Shown in pieces: positions 22,288 to 33,414 of a DNA stretch of 64,000 nucleotides. The position numbers and the translations under genes are program-made. Numbering within the stretch: the stretch's first letter is position 1; every line of letters starts with the position of its first letter. The stretch comes from Ligustrum vulgare (Eukaryota; Streptophyta; Magnoliopsida; Lamiales; Oleaceae). Location: NCBI GenBank assembly GCA_963555705.1, contig OY743188.1, positions 28,789,383 to 28,853,382 on the forward strand, read 5' to 3'. Below the pieces are notes generated by a model that ran no database searches, had not been told where the DNA came from, and saw nothing but the letters and a program-made list of their open reading frames with translations.

Positions 22288-23373
22288 TCATCTTTTTTGT
22301 TGGCATGTGGGGCAATTTCTGGCTATACACGCTTCTTGTAAGGTCAAAAAGCTTCCATGGTTTTGATGAATATCAAATTTGTTAATGTAATCCTTCAGAA
22401 TGGTTGATTTTTCATATTCTCCATTTGTAACAAAGGTCCATCCTTAATATTGACATATGCATTTGAATTTTTTATCATATAAATTTTTGGCAATATTGTA
22501 AAGGACTTTAATTCCCAAAACTCTTCGGGATCTAAACCATGATCTGGTAATGTTTGGTACTGGTCTGGTATTCTTTCCAACTTCAATCTGAAAATTTCTT
22601 GCAACATATCCAATTGTAATAATGTGTTCAGCAGGATAATACATCATTCCATCAATTTCAGGGCTGATTGAGTAAAATTTTAAATAAATAGGTTTTCCTT
22701 GAGCAAATTTTGATATTTCACCTTTTAATAGATTGTCAAATTTATCAATTTCCTTTAAATCTTTGCCTGGGTAAATAAGATCCAAAAATCCATAATCAGT
22801 TGCCATCTTTTTCATAACTGGATCTCCTCCTTGGGTAAGAATTAATCGTGGGTAAACGTGATCTCCTGAAGAAATGTAATAACAATCACTTTCTTGGAGT
22901 TCATAAATGATTCTGGCAGTTTGCTTGTATTCGTCTTCTCTTGGTAAAAAAGGAGAGTCGTCTTCCTCCTCAACACAGATTTTTATAACTCTTGTATGTT
23001 CATCTTTAGTATTGATTGTCAATTTTATTGGACTGGGTTCATTTATAGTAACCTTCTTTAGACTTTCATCTCTTTTGATCAATGGTCCACCACTGCTTCC
23101 ATATGATGTACCTAGTTGTATTGTACCTATTTGTATTGTTGGTAAAACATGTTTGGTAAATAACGATTCAAACTGAGATTCAATCTCAATTATATTGTCG
23201 CTCAATTCTTTGGTATAATTGTAATGAAAAGTTGAGATTTACATCATTTGTTTAAAACTTTCTTGGAGAGTTTCTCCAAGTTGTTCGATTCCCATCTTTA
23301 TATCTTCAGTTTCTTCATATAAGAATTTGATTCGCTCCTTGGCGTCTATCAAGGATTTCTTGATATTATCCAT
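22288..23373 (-). pseudogene. viral ORF4-like protein (putative inclusion-body/transactivator position)
   Basis: A single frame of 362 codons from ATG at 23373 to TGA at 22288-22290, broken by in-frame TAA at 23239-23241 and 22444-22446. The N terminus is charged and helical (MDNIKKSLIDAKERIKFLYE). The middle has an acidic run (EEEDDSP) and YYPAEHIITIGYVARN; the C terminus is Cys-rich (CICQY, then CPTCQQK). It lies directly after RNase H and before the promoter, the position of the inclusion-body/translational transactivator gene in related viruses. No diagnostic transactivator motif was seen, so the role is positional inference. Confidence 0.5.
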
Positions 23374-24790
23374 CTGTAAATTCAATAATCATGCTTAAAA
23401 AATCTGCAAGATAGTTATTAATACCCTTAATATGAATTATATCAAAATTATAAAATGTCAAATAAGTTTGCCATCTGTGTAGTCTCCTATATTGAGGTTC
23501 TGGTGACAATTTATTTTTGATTAATCCTGCAACTTGAGAGTTATCAGTTTCAACGATGAATTTTTTAGATAATAAGAATAATGAAAACTTTTTTATTCCT
23601 CTGATAATTGCTAGTAATTCTTTTTAATGAGTGGTATAATTTATTTATGCTTGGTTAAATGTTCCACTAGAATATCTGCAAATTTCATTTAAATCTGTTT
23701 TTAATATTGCTGCCCAATATTTATCTGAGGTATCAGTATTTACAATCAAATTATCTTTTTCATCTGGTAATCTAAGTTTTGGTAAATTTTTGCATTCTTC
23801 TTTAAGTGATTTAACAATTTCTGTATGTTCATCACTCCATCCTTTAGTATTTGTTTTTCTAAGTAAAATTTGGATATTATGTCTCTTTTTTGAAAGATTT
23901 TCAATAAATCATTTTACATAATTTAGGCATCCCAAAAATTTTTGTATTTGTTCTTTTGATTCTAATTTATCTGGAAAGTTCATTATCTTTTTAGATATGC
24001 GAGTTTGTAATTTTATTCCTTTTTTATCTATTGATAATTCAAGAAAATCAATTTCTTTTTTTTCTATTATAGCTTTGTTTTTTGAAAGAACAATTCCTTC
24101 CTTTTTGCATTCATTTATAAATTTTATTAAATGATTTATGTGTACTTTTTTGTCATTGGAACATATTAATATATCATCAATATAGACAATTAAAAATTCA
24201 TTAAATTTTCTAAATATATTATCCATTTTTCTTTGGTATATTTGTGGTGCATTTTTCAATCTAAAAGGCATAACCATTCATTCGTACTTACCTTGAAGTG
24301 TACTGAATGCTGTATATTGTATGCTATCTTCTTCTATTTGACTTGGTAAAATCCTGATTTGCAATCAAATTTGAAGTAATATTATTTTCCTTTTACAAGG
24401 TTTATTAGTACTTCTTTATTTGGTAAAAAGTATCCATCAAATTTAGTATATTTATTTAATACATTATAATTTATTACCATTCTTGCTTTTCCTTTAACCT
24501 GTTCAGAATGTTTCATAACCATACAGGCTGGACTGCTATGAGGTCCATTACTAGGTCTGATTAGTTTTTGATCAAGTAATTCTTTAATTTGGGTTTTGAA
24601 TTCTTGTGTATCTGGTAAAGTATACATCATAGGTCTAACTCTTATGATAATATTTTCTGTTAATTCTATTTTGGTTTTAGGATGATATGGCTTCCAAAAT
24701 AATAATGGATTTTCTTCATAAATTTTTTCTAATTGTTCAATGATTCTCTCTATACTAATTTCTATTTCCGTTTTTAAAACCTTTTTGTAT
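23374..24790 (-). pseudogene. viral reverse transcriptase and RNase H
   Basis: Segments of caulimovirid RT are clear in order: GPHSSPACMVMKH, GKARMVINYNVLNKY, DGYFLPNKEVLI, MPFRLKNAPQIYQRKM and the catalytic YIDDILICSND. RNase H follows (VNTDTSDKYWAA, then KELLAI, then VETDNSQVAGL). Breaks include an in-frame TAA at 24382-24384, a TGA just before the palm segment near 24280, and a stop at 23909 before the thumb/RNase H part, with further stops in RNase H. The copy cannot make a working polymerase. Confidence 0.88.
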
Positions 24791-24802
24791 ATAATTATGT
24801 TA

Positions 24803-25270
24803 TTATTTTATTTTATTTTGTATGATTGGTGTTTTTTCCCATTTATCACCACGTTGGGCTGGCTGAACTCTGTACGATCTAAATTCTCTTGATATTTTTA
24901 GCAAATGTGCATAAGGTGTTTGTAACATTATCATATAATTATTTTGTTTATAATATTGAAATTGTTGTATAAAGTCATTTCCTAATAATATATCACATTC
25001 TAGGTTATTATAATTATATACTTTATTTATTATGACTTGTTTGCTTCCAATTATTATATCAATTTTATCAGCACTCTGTATTATTTGAGTAGTTTCTCCT
25101 ATTATTCCAGTTATTTTTATCTTCTTTGTATTATTCCATGATTTTATTAAGAAACTTTTGAATATTGATATATAACTTCCTGTATCAATTAATGCACAAG
25201 TTGTAACATTTGTTTCAACAATAGTAATTTGTATGTAAACAGTTAATGAAAAACTTATCTGGTTATTCAT
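24803..25270 (-). CDS. viral aspartic protease (retropepsin-like) ORF
   Basis: 155 codons, MNNQISFSL start. The retropepsin active-site motif CALIDTGS is followed by a C-terminal ILLGNDFI motif at the usual spacing. It lies immediately before RT, where the caulimovirid protease belongs. The catalytic Asp is present. The ORF ends at a TAA ahead of RT, whose frame then resumes; whether that stop is native or a lesion is unclear. Confidence 0.7.
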   Translation of the reverse strand: MNNQISFSLTVYIQITIVETNVTTCALIDTGSYISIFKSFLIKSWNNTKKIKITGIIGETTQIIQSADKIDIIIGSKQVIINKVYNYNNLECDILLGNDFIQQFQYYKQNNYMIMLQTPYAHLLKISREFRSYRVQPAQRGDKWEKTPIIQNKIK

Positions 25271-25278
25271 CCCATTTT

Positions 25279-25839
25279 TTACAGTATTGTTTTTCCATCT
25301 TGAGTTATATACAATCCTTCTCTTTTTATACTATAATCTTCCAATCCATTTAGGAAACTCATTCCTAATAATATATGAGGTCTTATATCCATACTGTTAT
25401 CTATATAACATTGTATTAAAAGGCTAATTCCTCCAATTTTTATTAACACTTTAACTTCAAATTCATTAGTATGTTCTTGTCCATCAAAATTAATGTATCT
25501 ACATGGTTTGCTTTTATGGGCTATTAACCCTTTATTTTTATTTGCAGCTATGTGACATTCACTAGCTCCTGTATTTATTAATATGTTTGGTCCTTTTATA
25601 TTTTCTTTTCCATTAAAATATTCTCCTTCTATTTTCATATTTCCAGCATTTCTATGAAATTTTATTTCTTTTGTATTACTAGGTTCTCCTAAATATTTCT
25701 TATTAGGTAGACTAAGACTTCGTGATCTTCTAATTATTCTTTCATTTTCAAATGTTATTTTATCAGAATAATCTTCTTCTATTAATTCTATAATTTCAGG
25801 TTTGTTTTTTGTTATATTAAGTTCATAGTTTTTTGGCAT
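25279..25839 (-). CDS. second retropepsin-like domain with DTG changed to NTG
   Basis: 186 codons starting MPKNYELNITKNKPEI, with a basic Ser/Arg stretch (RRSRSLSLPNKK). A protease-like core follows: NILINTGASECHIA, a beta-rich segment, then HILLGMSFLNGLED. The motif pair mimics retropepsin (D-T-G-A ... I-L-L-G), but the catalytic Asp is Asn, so proteolysis is unlikely. It is in the same frame as the movement-protein fragment upstream (one stop and a few codons between) and in a different frame from the true protease downstream. It could be a duplicated, repurposed protease fold. Confidence 0.5.
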   Translation of the reverse strand: MPKNYELNITKNKPEIIELIEEDYSDKITFENERIIRRSRSLSLPNKKYLGEPSNTKEIKFHRNAGNMKIEGEYFNGKENIKGPNILINTGASECHIAANKNKGLIAHKSKPCRYINFDGQEHTNEFEVKVLIKIGGISLLIQCYIDNSMDIRPHILLGMSFLNGLEDYSIKREGLYITQDGKTIL

Positions 25840-25848
25840 TAAAGTTAT

Positions 25849-26611
25849 TTATTTTTCTGGTCTTATAATTTTACTAAAATCTTTACATTCTTTATGAACT
25901 TCTATAAATGGTTTTTTACAATAAATGTTTTCATAGTTTGAATTAGTAAATGTATATAAGGCTCTACATTCAATAGTCATGATTTTATTTCCTGGTTCCA
26001 TTATATCATTTCTATGTAATTTGAAATGTAATTCTAAAACTTCATTAAAGTTTTTATATGTTAATGATACACAGTATTTTGGATAGCATGTAAATATAAA
26101 TTTTTTATATGCGAGATTTCCTTCTACCATTCCTAAATGACTATCTTTTAAATTTAGTATTCTTCCATCATGTAAACTTACTGTTAGTGGTGAGTCTATC
26201 CCTTTTCTAAATAGAGATTCGAACATTATTTGTATTCCTGCCAAATAAGCATATTGAATCTTTTCACTATATTTTTTATTAATTTTTATTAATAATTCCA
26301 TGACTGTGTTTTTTTGTTAATAGATTAAATTTATGTGTTACATGAGTTGTTCTAACATCTATTGCCTTTTCTATTTTATGGTATTCATTTATTGCTATTC
26401 TTTCTTTTCTCCATATTTTATCAAAAATTTCCAATCTGCCAATCTTTAAATCTAATGGTAATTTTTGTATTTTCTTATACTTATTGTTATCAAATGTTAT
26501 TTTTAATTCATAACCTAAAATTCCTTCATATTCTTGTTTATTAATATTATCTTCTACTTCTTTTATCTCTTTATTCTGATTCAGATCCATTACTTTCTGA
26601 ATCTGTTTCAC
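25849..26611 (-). pseudogene. viral movement protein (30K superfamily)
   Basis: Two overlapping frames (26611-26279 and 26301-25849) form one caulimovirid-type movement protein broken by a frameshift near 26280-26300. Recognisable segments are the N-terminal KIGRLEIFDKIWRKE and the core around SPLTVSLHDGRILNLKDSHL, GMVEGNLAYKKF and YPKYCVSLTY, which matches the conserved badnavirus/caulimovirus 30K core in spacing. In the virus it would modify plasmodesmata. It follows the coat-protein zinc knuckle on the same strand. Confidence 0.75.
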
Positions 26612-26649
26612 TTATATAAACTTCTTGATTGTAATATTCATCAATATCA

Positions 26650-27913
26650 GATATTTCACTTAATTCATTTTCTATTTCTAAGTAATCTTTTTATAATATT
26701 CTAACCTTTTTCTTGGTACAATCTTTGCTTATATGTCCTATTTCTCCGCAATTCCAACATTTGCATTTACTTTTATCTGTTTTATATGGTTTATTTCTCT
26801 ATTTTTGATTTGAACTATATTTTCTTTTATAATATCTTCTTTTAGGTTTTATATATTTTTTCTTAAAATTTTAAATTTTTTTAAACTTCCCATTTTTAAA
26901 TTTTCTCTTGATATTTATTCTTTATTTATGACATCCCCATTATGTAGGTTTTTCCATATCTTCATAGCATATTTTGGTTAACTTTCCTGATTTTTTCAAT
27001 AATTGTCTTTGTTGACATATATATGCTAATCTTTCAAATAAGAATTTTATTCTTGATCCTAATGTCCTTGGTATTCCATCATTATCTCTGTAATATTTTT
27101 CAAATTCTATTTTAAAATATATTTTTCATGTGCCTGGTAATTTATTATAGTACATGTCTTGGTACACTTCTTGATTTTCATTACTGTAGAATTGGGTATA
27201 GTAGTATTTTTTAAATCCACAAGTGTATTCTTTGATTTTACACATATCTCAAATAGTTAGGTTTATTAGTTTGATTCTTGCATCATTTTTTTCTCTTATT
27301 GATTCTCTTTCAACATTATTTATCCAATTTTCTCCTAGGAATTCATGTACTATATATCGTACTAATCTTTCTATACATTCTTTATCTGATTTTATTATTT
27401 CAGTTTGAACGTTTCTTCTTATTAACGCTTTAGTATCGTTATTAATTCCTTCCCACCAGTTATAAACATCTCCTTCAAAAGATGCAACTAGGTAGTCTAT
27501 TCTTCTTTCAGTACTTTCCCATGTATCATATTTATTATATAAAAGAATAATATCATTGATTCTTCCCAAGCTAATAAGACTTTCTTAATATCTATCTTAC
27601 AATCTAAATCTAATTTTGTTCCTCCATGATTTATGGGTTTATTATAATCATCATTTGGTATAAATCTTTCACTATATCTATTTCCTTTTGGTGTTTGTCT
27701 TTCTTTTATTCTATCATAATATTACTTTTGTGGTTTACTATATAAAGGTGCATAACTTTCATCTGGATCTGGTAATTCTGGTTTAGCTCCAGAGGTTCCT
27801 ATTGGAGCTGGATTTGATGCTCCTCCAGTATTCATTAAAATATGGTATTCGTTTAAATTATCTATATTTAATTGGTCAAAATTTTCTATTAGTAAATCTA
27901 TCTCTTCATTCAT
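26650..27913 (-). pseudogene. viral coat protein with CCHC zinc knuckle
   Basis: It starts with ATG at 27913 (MNEEIDLLIENFDQLNIDN), overlapping the preceding small ORF by eight bases. The first 63 codons end at a TAA (27722). A second segment holds the capsid core (NDIILLYNKYDTWESTERRI, then FEGDVYNWWEGINND; 27569-27249). Further degraded segments include QDMYYNKLPGT and FLFERLAYICQQ. A CCHC knuckle (CWNCGEIGHISKDC) lies at about 26718-26765. There are several stops and at least two frameshifts. Confidence 0.75.
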
Positions 27914-28049
27914 CTTTCTTTTGATCTCGTTCTTCTTTAGTGTTTTTATCTATCTTTAATTTTCCTTTGGTTTTTTCTATAGATTTTTGTAATTCTATTT
28001 CTTCTTCTAATATTTTTGGTAATATGTTTTTTCTGAATTCATAATCCAT
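27906..28049 (-). CDS. small viral ORF upstream of coat protein
   Basis: 47 codons from ATG at 28049 (MDYEFRKNILPKILEEEIEL), Lys/Glu-rich and probably helical. Its TGA overlaps the coat-protein ATG (ATGAATGA), a compact coupling usual in caulimovirids. No family recognised. Confidence 0.5.
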   Translation of the reverse strand: MDYEFRKNILPKILEEEIELQKSIEKTKGKLKIDKNTKEERDQKKDE

Positions 28050-28120
28050 GCTTCCTGTTTCTATCACGATTTTTTCTTATTCGATATGTTTCTTTCCTAT
28101 CCTTACCATTTCTTTTTCTA

Positions 28121-28322
28121 TGTTATAAATATAATAATAAAATATGTGAATGACCAATTACCATTATACCCCTATAAACTTTATATATTACGATTGTACC
28201 ATTGTTCCCTTCTATAAATAGGAGCTATTTCATTTCATTAGAAACATACCTAATGGGAAGTTTTCTCTCATTCTCTCCTATCTCTCTATATTCTCTATTG
28301 TTTTTATAATAGTTTTACAACA
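28121..28322 (+). repeat. left (5') LTR of the LARD-like element
   Basis: TGTTATAAATAT...TTTTACAACA, with a TATA-like CTATAAATAGGAGC at about 28212. 202 bases, paired with 33998-34199. Confidence 0.92.
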
Positions 28323-30100
28323 CGTTATCAGCACGAGTCTCTAGCCCATTGAGTAATATAACGGGAGTATGCTCTACAGTTGCATCTAAATGATGAACCT
28401 TTGTATCAGAAACCTGATTATTAGTAATAAATGTTTCCTTTTCTCTCGAACTGAAAAAGAATGATTCCGGCCGATCCAGATATCCGATCGACAATTGGCC
28501 ACCGCCATCAGAACGGGCTTGTCGAGGAGAAGACTCTCCTGAAATTTGGGGATGATCCAACGGCTGAAATAGAAGATATCGACCGGAGAAGAAAGGCTGA
28601 AAAACAGTGCAAAAATCAAGATCTGACCAAAAATTGAAACGCCGATCCCGTACGATCCTGAACTCGATGGGCGATCGTCCAGCGGCGTAACAACGGGCTT
28701 TTCTAGGAGAAGACTCGACTGAAATTTTGCGCCGATCCGACGGTTAAAACGGAAGTTATTGGCCGGAGAAGAAGATGCTGGCGGACTGAAAAATGCTGAT
28801 TCCGGCCAAATGATTGGTCTTTTGGAGAAACGGAGACCATGGGCATGTTCAGGACGTTGAGGTACACATTATGGTGATGGGTTAATTTTTTCGGCCACCA
28901 GCGCATGGCGGCCGGCGGTGGCGCGTGAACGGATTCCGGCGATGACGTCAAAAGGCAATTTGTTCGTCTTGATGATTTGGATTTTTCTATGATCTTACTT
29001 TTCTATTTTGTGCAATTTTAAAATTTTTCGGCGGTCGAACGTGGCAGTTTTCTTAAAAACTGTTTTTGGAGCAGTTCTGACGGGATTTTGAACTTCGGAC
29101 CAAAAGTAAGTTTGTTCTAAATTTAATTTCAAACCTATTGACGATTTCGATTTATCCATATGATCAATATATTAAAATATGGACGATTTTGCCCTTGATA
29201 ATACGTTAAAGTATATTAATCGTGATTTAACGAATTTGATGAATCATTATTAATTATATGATGATATGTGTTAATAAAATATATATTCTAAATTATTTAA
29301 CACTTCTATGTGATCAATACGATAAAATAAAAGATTTAAAAGTAACATAATAGTTTCCATACCGTGATGGATTGAGTTATTATGGATTGGATTTATACCT
29401 TAACTGGATATAACTCATTATCGTAACGGATTGGACTATTATGAATACCTTGACTGGATTTGAAGATATGACTCACTCACTCATGAAAGGTAATTATTTC
29501 ATTATGTTGACACCGCCTATATGGTCGGTTTATCAATTGAATACATGGAATACTTTACATATATTCATATTTTATATTATTTCAGAAACACCTCAGTTGT
29601 TGGTTAATTCTAACATATTAGAGGTTGTTGTCAACATATATACGTGGTGGTATAACCCCAGTATTATTATTGTTAATATATATACAATATTATTGTTATT
29701 TGATACTTCATCAAATGATACCAGAAGTTATCATTACCAAAAAGTTGGTAAATGTTGATAAAAATATTTTATCCAATGGTACCAGAAGTTACTAATATCT
29801 ATTTTTGAATGGGTGGATGAAAATTATTCAACAAGAGAATGTTAATGTATGATAAGATAATATCACATGATAGCACTGATATGGCTAATGTGAAAATAAT
29901 CTCATCAGTATTATGAGATGAATATTAGATGATAAGTGTGTGGAAAAGTTCTTGCACAAGCACTTATGTACTCCAGAAGAAGTACATATTTACTCCAGAA
30001 GAAGTAAAGATTATCATCTAAACATACTGAAATGATATTATTATTATTGCTCCTAAAGAAATATAAACGAGTCATACATGCAAAATACAAAAGGGGAAAC
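28323..30100 (+). other. 5' internal non-coding part of the LARD-like element
   Basis: It starts with the PBS-like CGTTATCAGCACGAG, a motif seen after LTRs of some plant copia lineages. A GC-richer leader (28440-28960) contains two related blocks, one with GATTCCGGCCGATCCAGATA near 28460 and one near 28690-28800. AT-rich sequence follows with scattered CCAGAAGTTA/CCAGAAGAAGTA motifs (29720-30010). No coding frame is supported. Confidence 0.6.
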
Positions 30101-30119
30101 ATTTATTATCCTCAAAATT

Positions 30120-30330
30120 AGAGATGTGTTTCGAGAGTAGCCGTATCCTACCACCTCTGATCTTTTGAGGAAATAAAGAAAAATGTGTGTTTCAAGAGTA
30201 ATAATACTTCGTACTCTACCACCTTAAATCTTTAAGATATACAAGATTAAACATTGATAAAATCCTAGAAATTTATGGTGTGTCTCAAGAGTGAGAATAC
30301 TTCGTACTCTACCACCACTTATTCTAGGGT
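30120..30330. repeat. three copies of a ~36-bp motif downstream of LOG
   Basis: A motif of the form TCAAGAGT..GAATACTTCGTACTCTACCACC occurs near 30125 (diverged), 30186 and 30278. It lies 3' of the LOG frame and could be UTR or retroelement sequence. Confidence 0.75.
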
Positions 30331-30383
30331 TCACAAAGATAAATTTACATTAACCGGACTCCATTTTCGCTTGATTCCCCTTG

Positions 30384-30980
30384 CTACCAATCTATCTTAA
30401 CTCCTGCTGGATCTTGGATAGGGATATATGATTGCAACTTATCCAGTAGTTCCTCGATAATAGGAGCAGAAATGAGGATTCTCCTAAGAAATGGAGAGAT
30501 GAATCCTTGTTCCACAGCATAATCAAGAAATGTTAGCAAACCATCAAAGAAATTGTTATCATTTAAAAACACAATAGGCTTGGTATGGAGATCTAATTGA
30601 GCCCATGAGATAATATTAAAAATTTCCTCTAAAGTACCAAAACCTCCAGGCAGGGCTATGAAGGCATCAGAACCATATAACATGCAAGTTATGCGTTCAT
30701 GGATAGATAAGGTTTGTACTTCATGCCCTCGTATTTTTCTTGCGATATCAACTAAAGGAACGGGTATAACACCTATCACTCTTGGTTTCTCTGCTTGAGC
30801 GGATTGTGAAACACAACCCATCAATCCACTGCTACCTCCTCCATACACGAGAGTGATACCTTTCTGTCCCAATTTCTTTCCAAGATCCACTACTGCTTCT
30901 AGATACCCAAAACCTTCCCCTACTTTTGATCCACAAAATACACAGATAATTTTGATCTGTCGAAATTTTGGTCCTTCCAT
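30384..30980 (-). CDS. LOG-family cytokinin riboside 5'-monophosphate phosphoribohydrolase, intronless
   Basis: 198 codons from ATG at 30980 (MEGPKFRQIKIICVFCGS) to TAG at 30384-30386. An in-frame upstream extension to 31079 looks like non-conserved leader. Family motifs: VFCGSKVGEG nucleotide-fold start, VYGGGSSGLMG (about residues 45-55), the Arg at 96 in HERITCM, and PGGFGTLEE (111-119) with the catalytic Glu. LOG enzymes release active free-base cytokinin from nucleotides in the cytosol and nucleus. Plant LOG genes normally have several introns; this one has none, and it sits antisense inside an LTR element, so it is probably a captured processed copy. The frame is undamaged. The stretch after the Arg departs from the usual plant RKxxM context, so activity is not assured. 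Confidence 0.85.
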   Translation of the reverse strand: MEGPKFRQIKIICVFCGSKVGEGFGYLEAVVDLGKKLGQKGITLVYGGGSSGLMGCVSQSAQAEKPRVIGVIPVPLVDIARKIRGHEVQTLSIHERITCMLYGSDAFIALPGGFGTLEEIFNIISWAQLDLHTKPIVFLNDNNFFDGLLTFLDYAVEQGFISPFLRRILISAPIIEELLDKLQSYIPIQDPAGVKIDW

Positions 30981-31249
30981 CTTTGAGAGAATAAGGAAGG
31001 AAAAACTTATGAGAAAATGATATTTTGGGATGCATGAAACTGTGAAAATCATTGGCTTTTTAAACTTGAAAAACTTCACTATTTACTGCTCGTCTTTCGA
31101 AAAAGTGAAGATTTACTTTTGACAAAATCACTCTACTCACCTTTCGGTGATTTAATATTTATAACCAGCATTTATCAAAACTCGTAAAAGGAAACAGAAA
31201 AATATTTTATATGTGCATATATATCAAATGATTTACCTTGTATCAATGC

Positions 31250-31815
31250 TGAATAGCCAAAACATCATTGTTTATAACAGCCTGGCAAACAGGATCTTTT
31301 GCTATTATATTTTTGAGACTATAACGCTCTTTATCGCTGATAAATTTAGCCCATAAAGATAGTAGCTCACGCTACACATACCCACTAGGGTGCGTCTCAA
31401 GAGTCAATCGGATATCATCCAATGACTTCTTACTCAATCCACCCTTAATGAAGTCTATCTTATCATCTCGATTTATGGATGAATATCCTATTGATTTACA
31501 ACGGGTATCACATGTCCATCGAGCACATTTGTAGCAACTATTTAATCTTTTTGCTCTTCGCTTCTTTGCAAAAGTACTATTATCTAAGACAGGCTTGTGC
31601 TTAGAAAATGAATCTGGTAATTCACCAGCTAATCAAACTTTTGCTTCGATCAACCAGCGAACATCTTCTGGGATGCCATGATCCATCAGCAACCTCAGTC
31701 TTTCGAGCCTAATTCGATATATTTTTCTCAAATCATTTACTGGAAGATTGGAATAATATTTGCGAATATTTGAAAGTATGATATCCATTTTTGATGGATC
31801 TAGCCTTCTTCCCAA
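31250..31815 (-). pseudogene. cysteine-rich protein resembling carlavirus nucleic-acid-binding proteins, broken
   Basis: One frame of about 188 codons runs from 31815 (MGRRLDPSKMDIILSNIRKY) to a TGA near 31250, interrupted by an in-frame TGA at about 31633-31635 and an in-frame TAG near 31372. The centre has a basic run followed by clustered cysteines (AKKRRAKRLNSCYKCARW, then CDTRC). That arrangement resembles the RRRA plus Cys-x2-Cys core of carlavirus cysteine-rich nucleic-acid-binding proteins, though the loop between cysteine pairs is shorter. It lies 270 bases upstream of LOG on the same strand. Assignment by pattern memory only; a plant zinc-binding protein is the alternative. Confidence 0.45.
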
Positions 31816-33400
31816 ATCATCTATTTAAATGCATTATTCAACGCGTAAAAGAGCGGTGGCTCCGCGTGTCAGTGATATCGATTCCATCTAGAAATAATGG
31901 AATAAATTATTGAAAATGTGGGAACAATGAGATAATGTGTCATTACCTTTTTCGATATAAGGGAAGATTTGGCGACAAGATTGAGATCATGAGATATTTC
32001 CTTGGATATTGTACCTGATTTTTCCGGTATACTAAAAGTAATAAAGGTATACTGATTTGAAATGTACAGAAATACGTACTGATGAAATGAATACTGTATT
32101 GAACCAGAAGTTCATACATATGTACAAGTGAAATATCTTGCTGAACCAGAAGTTCATACGTACAAGTGAAATATCTTGCTGAACCAGAAGTTCATACGTA
32201 CAAGTGAAATATGTATATAGTATGAACCAGAAGCTCATAAATGAAATATACATTGTATTGAACCAGAAGTTTAGCGATATTGTATTGAATCAAATATTCA
32301 TACATAGAAATGAAATAAAACCGTATTGAACCAGAAGTTCTATAATAAACGGTTAGATTATCAAAAGTTTCAAATTATTTTCTATGAGAATAACTTATTC
32401 AGAAATTGTTTATCATACAACAACATTCTATGTCAAACAGGGATTAGCTCAAGAAGCTTTATGATTTGTAAAAGTGCGATATGTATACAATCCACCAAAG
32501 CGCAGTTAGATATATGATTGAGATTATATCTCTAAAAGAATGACATGTGTTATGGCATTTTATCCGATTGATAATTTTTGAGAACATTATAAGGAAAACA
32601 CGCCTGAAGAGTAATTATGCCTGAAGCATAATGACTATCGATTCCAAAAAATAAATATCTCTTGAATGATTGAGATGATCCCTTTGAGGCTAAATACTCA
32701 TCGTGAGTAAAAGGGACATAATTAAATGTAAGAGACTCGGGTACCTGATGATAGAACATATAAAGAGATCTCTCTATGTTATATTGAGTTGAAATGGAAT
32801 CGATAAATAAGTCGACTGCATACATAAACAACCCTCTTATGAAAATGAGGTTGATGAAATTATAATACTTTGGCCAAGTATATAACCCCAATGTAGGGAT
32901 TATTGTTCAAGTACTTGAAGTCCAAATGCTTAAATGTGTAAAGCTAGTAATTATATGTACAAATGGAAAATATTACACAGTCGTAAAAGACGACTCGTTG
33001 CGCGCAAAATTTTTCATAGAACTGACATGACATATGGTGGATAGACTATAGTCTAAATCACTAGCTTGAACTCTTTGATATACCAATGAGTGAGATCAAA
33101 ATGTATGATTCTCATCTCGGTACTTTGAGAGTATTATTTGATGTACCAGTTGATCGCGGTACGTTGGGATTTCAAGTAAAATGATTGTAGATTATATGTC
33201 GAAATTGATATCTATTTCAATGATTGATTATGCTCCTGCAAATTAGAAAATGCAGTTTATAAAGTGTAAGAGCATACATGTATAAATCATTGAAAGATTC
33301 AATATGCCCAGATTAGTATCACTATAGGATGATACAAATGACTCAATGATATAATATGTTGAAAATGAATGAGGCAACAGTTGAGGCGTATTGATGAAAA
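31816..33400 (+). other. 3' internal part of the LARD-like element, no supported gene
   Basis: AT-rich, stops in all frames beyond about 110 codons. The longest frame (32891-32550, minus) has no recognisable motif. Contains the GAACCAGAAG repeat array. Possibly heavily decayed copia pol, but I could not identify any pol motif. Confidence 0.5.
32101..32345. repeat. degenerate 36-68-bp spaced array with GAACCAGAAG core
   Basis: The core GAACCAGAAG followed by TTCATAC or a variant recurs at 32101, 32143, 32181, 32224, 32260 and 32328, with a weaker copy near 32286. The three best copies also share GTACAAGTGAAATATCTTGC. Confidence 0.85.
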
Positions 33401-33414
33401 TTAATGAGAATAAT

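Noticed and set aside
32550..32891. 113-codon minus-strand ORF in the LARD-like element
   Set aside because: No motif, AT-rich composition and no conserved neighbour; more likely decayed retroelement interior.
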